Part shown: positions 60,165 through 64,000 of the stretch, piece after piece | How the letters are laid out: every line of letters starts with the position of its first letter | Position numbering within the stretch: position 1 is the stretch's first letter | Source of the DNA: CANMXU01 sp052030545 | GTDB lineage: Bacteria > Pseudomonadota > Gammaproteobacteria > Enterobacterales > Alteromonadaceae | Length of the DNA stretch: 64,000 bases | Assembly (NCBI RefSeq): GCF_052030545.1 | Contig: NZ_JBPDIH010000001.1 | Span: forward strand, 62,001-126,000 | Direction of reading: 5' to 3' | Made by a program: the position numbers and the translations under genes | The notes under the pieces: generated by a model | What the model saw: only the letters and a program-made list of their open reading frames with translations | Told to the model about the DNA's origin: nothing | Databases searched by the model: none

Positions 60165-61811
60165 CTAGTGACTGGTACCTATGTCATAACTGATTTTATT
60201 ATAAACATTATATTTGCCAGATGGCTTTTTCATCGGTAAACGCTTTATCTCTTCTAAGGTATTGGCGTCATACACAATTACTGCGCCGTCTTCATCCCAA
60301 ATACTCAATAATACGTATTTACCATCTTTAGTAAATTCAACATGAGCAGCCGTTTTTCCCGGTACTGGTTTTAAGGTTTTAACAATTTCCAAGGTACTTT
60401 TATCAATCACATGAACCTTGTCTTTATTAGGGCCAAAAAACACATCTACCCAGGCATACGGTGATTTACTATGACTACGCATGAAAAAGCCAGGACCTTC
60501 AGTCTCAATATCTTTAATGACCTTCCAATTGTCCATATCAATAACGGTAACTCGACCTTCTTTGATATTAGGTGAAGCAAAAACCGTTTTACCTTGGTAA
60601 TCCCAAGTAATGCCTGAGGCTAAATGTGGCATTCCCGCCATTTTGATCGTCGCTACTTTCTTTCTCGCATCAAGATTTATCACTTGTCCTTCATGACTTT
60701 CACGTGAAGCGCCAATGAGGTTGATATATTCAGGGTCAAAGAAAAAGTCGTCTAAAAAGTCTTGTGTTTTAATGCGGCGAATTGGAAATTGTGCATCGCT
60801 TTTCCAATTTTCAACCTTACCTTCACCGACATCTTTGCGGTGGTCGTGTGCCCAGCCTTTAAATACTTCAACACCACCTTTGTCACTATAAGGTATTTCC
60901 CAAACTTCTTTTACGTCTTTTAAGGCCACGATAAAGCTGTAACGTGGCGGCGCATTATATACCGCACTCACACGAGAGCTTTTTCCGTCTTTATCTTTGG
61001 CGTCTATAACCTGAATGGGTTGTAGTGTTTTAGTATCTAAAATTACGACATTGTGCGGTAGGTAGTTACCAATAATGGCATACTTGCCGTCAGATGAAAT
61101 CGCTAGGTTTCGCGTGTTGATACCCGCTCGTACTTCAACTACGGTTTTCATGTTGTAAATATCGTATTTACTGATCCAGCCATCACGTGAGGCAAAATAA
61201 ATAAAGCGGCCGTCAGGCGAGTATTTTGGTCCACCGTGTAAGGCAAAACGCGTTTTTAATCGAGTAATCGGCTCAAAGGTATCGCCATTAAGTAAGGTTG
61301 CACTGTGATCGCCTAACTCCACCACCATGAATAAGTTCATAGGATCGGCATCAAATTGAGGCGTATTGCCTAATTTATTTTGCTCAAAGTGAACAATGTT
61401 TGAGGCAATAATGTCTTCTTTGCTCCAGTGCAATGATTTTTTCGAAGGTGTGTAAATATAATCAACTAACTGCTTTATTTGTGAATCGTTCAGCATGTTT
61501 GCAAATGCGGGCATTTGTGTTGCTGCACGGCCTTGATTAATCACTTTTATCGCTTTATTTTTTCGCAAGCGCTTTAAATTTTCAGGAAATAAAGCAGGCC
61601 CCATTGCGCCTAAGCGGTCAACGCCATGACAGCTTTGACAGTGGTCTTGATAGAGTTTTTCGGCATTTTTAACGTTGCTGAACGCAAAGCTGTTGCAAGA
61701 AAATGCCACGAAAACAAGCGCTAACGCTTTTTTGTTAGTTAAGCAAGCAAACGCTTGCTTGGTATTTTTTTTGACTAAATTGACGACATTTAGTGTCTTT
61801 AAATACATCAT
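60165..61811 (-). CDS. nirN: NirN, c-heme / heme d1 protein of d1 biosynthesis
   Basis: 548 residues. Long N-terminal leader with hydrophobic signal (ALALVFVAFSCNSFA), then a cytochrome c domain with CQSCH (58-62) and Met ligand region ATQMPAF. The eight-bladed d1 domain follows (ALHGGPKYSPDGRFIYFAS, GINTRNLAISSDGK, FFMRSHSKSPYAWVDVFFG). The end GKYNVYNKI...GTSH and the segment MGPALFPENLKRLRKNKA fit NirN rather than the nitrite reductase NirS. NirN dehydrogenates dihydro-heme d1 in the last step. Order nirJ-nirE-nirN on the minus strand matches Pseudomonas. Confidence 0.92.
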   Translation of the reverse strand: MMYLKTLNVVNLVKKNTKQAFACLTNKKALALVFVAFSCNSFAFSNVKNAEKLYQDHCQSCHGVDRLGAMGPALFPENLKRLRKNKAIKVINQGRAATQMPAFANMLNDSQIKQLVDYIYTPSKKSLHWSKEDIIASNIVHFEQNKLGNTPQFDADPMNLFMVVELGDHSATLLNGDTFEPITRLKTRFALHGGPKYSPDGRFIYFASRDGWISKYDIYNMKTVVEVRAGINTRNLAISSDGKYAIIGNYLPHNVVILDTKTLQPIQVIDAKDKDGKSSRVSAVYNAPPRYSFIVALKDVKEVWEIPYSDKGGVEVFKGWAHDHRKDVGEGKVENWKSDAQFPIRRIKTQDFLDDFFFDPEYINLIGASRESHEGQVINLDARKKVATIKMAGMPHLASGITWDYQGKTVFASPNIKEGRVTVIDMDNWKVIKDIETEGPGFFMRSHSKSPYAWVDVFFGPNKDKVHVIDKSTLEIVKTLKPVPGKTAAHVEFTKDGKYVLLSIWDEDGAVIVYDANTLEEIKRLPMKKPSGKYNVYNKISYDIGTSH

Positions 61812-61844
61812 TTTTTAGGCCTTTGTCTGAACAAACAACGCTAA

Positions 61845-62711
61845 TTAAGAAACTTTTTCAACAGCTTGCGCATTCGCTAGTTTAAACTGCATGCTTTCTT
61901 CAGCCTTTAAAAAACCAGGTGTTGATAATTGCTGTTCAGTTAACTGGTTAACTACTTCGCCGATAACAATTAGGGTAGGCGGCGTGATTTTATGTTTTTC
62001 AACTAACTCAGGTAAATTACTTAGCTTGCCACGAAATACTTGCTGTTCAGGTTGTGTGCCTCGGCGAATAAGCGCAGCAGGTGTATCTGCATTACGGCCA
62101 TGTTTGATTAACTGTTCAGTAATTTTAGGTAAGGTATTAATCCCCATATAAAAGACAACGGTTTGGCTGTCACTTGATAGGCTTTCCCAAGGTAAGTTTA
62201 ATTGACCATTGTTTTGAATATGGCCAGTAATAAAGGTACAGCCTTGCGCAACACCTCTGTGCGTTAACGGAATGCCTGCATAAGTTGTACAGCCAGATGC
62301 GGCTGTGATCCCTGGGCAAATATGACAGCTAACACCATTTTCAAGTAGGTATTCTGCTTCTTCACCGCCACGACCAAAAATAAATGGGTCGCCGCCTTTT
62401 AATCGCAATACTTTTTTACCAAGTTTAGCTTGGTCAACTAACAGCTGATTAATTTTATCTTGTGGCACACAGTGTTTAGCTTGCTCTTTACCAACATAAA
62501 AATTTTCTGAGCCTTCTGGTAATAGCGCTAAAATTTCGTCGCTTACTAAACGGTCGTAAACGGTAACTTCGGCTTGCTCGATAAAACGTAATGCGCGTAG
62601 CGTTAATAATTCTGCATCACCAGGACCTGAACCAACTAAAGCTACTTCACCACTATTTAAAGTTGCTTTGCTTGATAATTTCATTGGTTTTGTTAACTCT
62701 TGTATTGTCAT
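61845..62711 (-). CDS. nirE: Uroporphyrinogen-III C-methyltransferase
   Basis: 288 residues of the SUMT/CobA fold: VALVGSGPGDAELLTLRALR, VYDRLVSDEILALLP, KEQAKHCVPQDKINQLLV, RLKGGDPFIFGRGGEEAEYL and GYPLTHRGVA-like GIPLTHRGVAQGCTFITGH. It adds two methyl groups to uroporphyrinogen III, giving precorrin-2 for heme d1 (siroheme route). Its place between nirJ and nirN identifies it as the d1-specific paralogue. 33 nt before nirN. Confidence 0.92.
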   Translation of the reverse strand: MTIQELTKPMKLSSKATLNSGEVALVGSGPGDAELLTLRALRFIEQAEVTVYDRLVSDEILALLPEGSENFYVGKEQAKHCVPQDKINQLLVDQAKLGKKVLRLKGGDPFIFGRGGEEAEYLLENGVSCHICPGITAASGCTTYAGIPLTHRGVAQGCTFITGHIQNNGQLNLPWESLSSDSQTVVFYMGINTLPKITEQLIKHGRNADTPAALIRRGTQPEQQVFRGKLSNLPELVEKHKITPPTLIVIGEVVNQLTEQQLSTPGFLKAEESMQFKLANAQAVEKVS

Positions 62712-62839
62712 TTTTTAATCACCTAGTTTACCGCGTTGCACTCTGTTGGTGCGTTTTTTAATATAGTCATCATATAACTGTGCGGTTGTTATTATACTGC
62801 TTTTATCTTATTTAGTTATAAGTATGTCAGTATTTATTG

Positions 62840-63997
62840 TTAAAGCTCTACTATTTCGATGTCATTATGGTTTTGTGTTGATGCATTTGCGGCAATGACA
62901 CCAATTTCATCATCATTTAAGTAACAGCCAGGATCTTCTGCCCATGCATCCCCAGACTGCGCAAACGCTCTAGTGCGTGTATTACCGCCACATATGTTAA
63001 GAAATTGGCATTGGGCACAGCGTCCTTTAACGGGACGAGGAGATTGCCTAAATCCTAGCATCAGCTCATCTTGGGTATTTGCCCAAACGTCAGAAAATTT
63101 TTCACTTTTCACATTACCAATTGGATGATTCCACCAATAGGTGTCTGGGTGAATAGTGCCAGTATTATCTATGTTAGCAACATTCACGCCACTGGCATTG
63201 CCACCCCAATTAATTAAGCGCTGTTTTAGATTCGCGACTCTATTTGGGTGTGCTTGGCCAAATTTTTTCTCAGCCCATTGCAGTAAAAATGGACCGTCAG
63301 CGTCATTATTACCGGTAACAAAGTCTGAATCTCGGCCTTGTTCTATATGTGCCCATGCGCGTTCGTACAACATTTCCATCGCGTCTTTGGTCATTTTAAA
63401 CATTGCGTCGTTTTCAGCATTGCGTTTACCGCGGCCAGAGTAATTTAGATGAGATAAATAAAACTTATCAACCTCATTTTCTTCCATTAAATCTAACATT
63501 GCCGGCAAGTCTTTGAAGTTATCTTTAGTCAGACATAGTCTCATGCCGACCTTAATACCTGCTTCTTTACATAAACGAATGGCATGCATTGAGGTTTGGA
63601 AACTGCCTTTTTGACGGCGAAATTCGTCGTGAAACTCTTCTAAACCGTCGATACTAATGCCGACATACTGATAATTTGCTGCTTTAATTTGTTCAATATT
63701 ATCTTCGTTAATTAAGGTGCCGTTTGTCGATAATGCGACATAAAAACCTTTATCTTTCGCGTATTGGGTAATTTCAAAAATATCGGGGCGAAGTAAAGGC
63801 TCACCACCAGAAAGAATAAGTACTGGCACATGAGCAACTTTTAAATCATCAATAGTTGCTTTGATTTGCTCGGTACTTAACTCGTCTTTAAAATCAATAT
63901 CGAGTGATGTTGAATAACAGTGTTTACATTGCAAGTTGCAACGACGGATTAAATTCCAGATCACTACTGGACCTGGCATTTTTCGTGCCTTAGGCAC
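62840..63997 (-). CDS. nirJ: Heme d1 biosynthesis radical SAM protein NirJ (5' end outside window)
   Basis: At least 385 residues; the frame continues to the right edge and the family normally has about 20 more N-terminal residues, so the start lies beyond the window. Radical SAM motif CNLQCKHCYS, LILSGGEPLLRPDIFE, and a C-terminal extra Fe-S region (CAQCQFLNICGGNTR and DPGCYLND). It removes propionate side chains of 12,18-didecarboxysiroheme during d1 synthesis. 128 nt before nirE. Confidence 0.93.
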   Translation of the reverse strand: MPKARKMPGPVVIWNLIRRCNLQCKHCYSTSLDIDFKDELSTEQIKATIDDLKVAHVPVLILSGGEPLLRPDIFEITQYAKDKGFYVALSTNGTLINEDNIEQIKAANYQYVGISIDGLEEFHDEFRRQKGSFQTSMHAIRLCKEAGIKVGMRLCLTKDNFKDLPAMLDLMEENEVDKFYLSHLNYSGRGKRNAENDAMFKMTKDAMEMLYERAWAHIEQGRDSDFVTGNNDADGPFLLQWAEKKFGQAHPNRVANLKQRLINWGGNASGVNVANIDNTGTIHPDTYWWNHPIGNVKSEKFSDVWANTQDELMLGFRQSPRPVKGRCAQCQFLNICGGNTRTRAFAQSGDAWAEDPGCYLNDDEIGVIAANASTQNHNDIEIVEL

Positions 63998-64000
63998 TGG

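Noticed and set aside
60165..61811. Calling the c/d1-heme protein NirS (nitrite reductase)
   Set aside because: Its sequence features and position after nirJ and nirE fit NirN; NirS-type N-terminal and C-terminal patterns are missing.

Overview
The window is a low-GC (roughly 40%) chromosomal stretch of a marine gammaproteobacterium of the order Alteromonadales. Colwelliaceae (Colwellia/Thalassotalea type) is the best guess, from the protein families (DUF2982, DUF808, VF530, PBPRA1643-type SEC-C protein, EfpL, YggN/DUF2884, a GlyGly-CTERM exoprotein), the codon use and the non-coding repeats. This assignment is inferred from the sequence alone. I see no rRNA, tRNA, CRISPR array, transposase or prophage gene.

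Layout. 0-8.3 kb: DsbA-like and NUDIX genes, then a Cu(I)/Ag(I) efflux locus (His/Met-rich periplasmic protein, CusC-, CusB- and CusA-like), ending in a 30-unit heptamer array. 8.4-11.4 kb: a MocR-type regulator divergent from ccoG (cbb3 oxidase copper/assembly factor). 11.4-18 kb: mostly single genes (HAD dehalogenase, alpha/beta hydrolase, GIY-YIG protein, orphan ProX-like binding protein, GST, SEC-C protein, DEAD-box helicase, peroxiredoxin). 18-21.2 kb: PstS-like protein, porin and chemoreceptor, apparently one operon. 22-24.6 kb: serA and serC. 25-29.6 kb: VF530 protein, DUF2982, a REC-EAL phosphodiesterase, a GNAT protein and efpL. 29.8-34.2 kb: a three-gene phosphorelay (hybrid kinase, Hpt, REC protein) with no DNA-binding output. 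35-37.4 kb: DUF411 lipoprotein, LCAD-like acyl-CoA dehydrogenase, DUF6172. 37.5-40.8 kb: ovoA (ovothiol synthesis) behind a gene for a divergent glutamine-synthetase-fold protein. 41-48 kb: DUF808, a sulfotransferase, FetB-like permease plus PepSY protein, DUF748. 48-54.8 kb: XRE-cupin regulator, an uncatalogued 57-aa protein, a four-gene DUF1538-DUF1538-PII-CBS operon, an acyltransferase, hpf and arfB. 55-60 kb: cyclophilin with Ca-binding repeats and a GlyGly-CTERM tail, TrmH-type methylase, cold-shock protein, YggN, DTW-domain enzyme. 60-64 kb: nirN, nirE and nirJ (3' part), the heme d1 branch of denitrification, continuing beyond the right edge.

How the parts work together. Several genes point to life across oxic/anoxic transitions: ccoG, nirJ-E-N, a perfect FNR-type box before hpf and a near-consensus one before the 57-aa gene. 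The copper genes would export excess Cu(I), while CcoG handles copper for cbb3 oxidase.

The most interesting unexplained items are: the glutamine-synthetase-like partner of OvoA; the DUF1538 pair with its own PII-like and CBS proteins; a family of about 270-bp non-coding elements with long terminal inverted repeats (one copy carries a nested 50-bp double-hairpin insertion); and intergenic arrays in strict 7-bp register.
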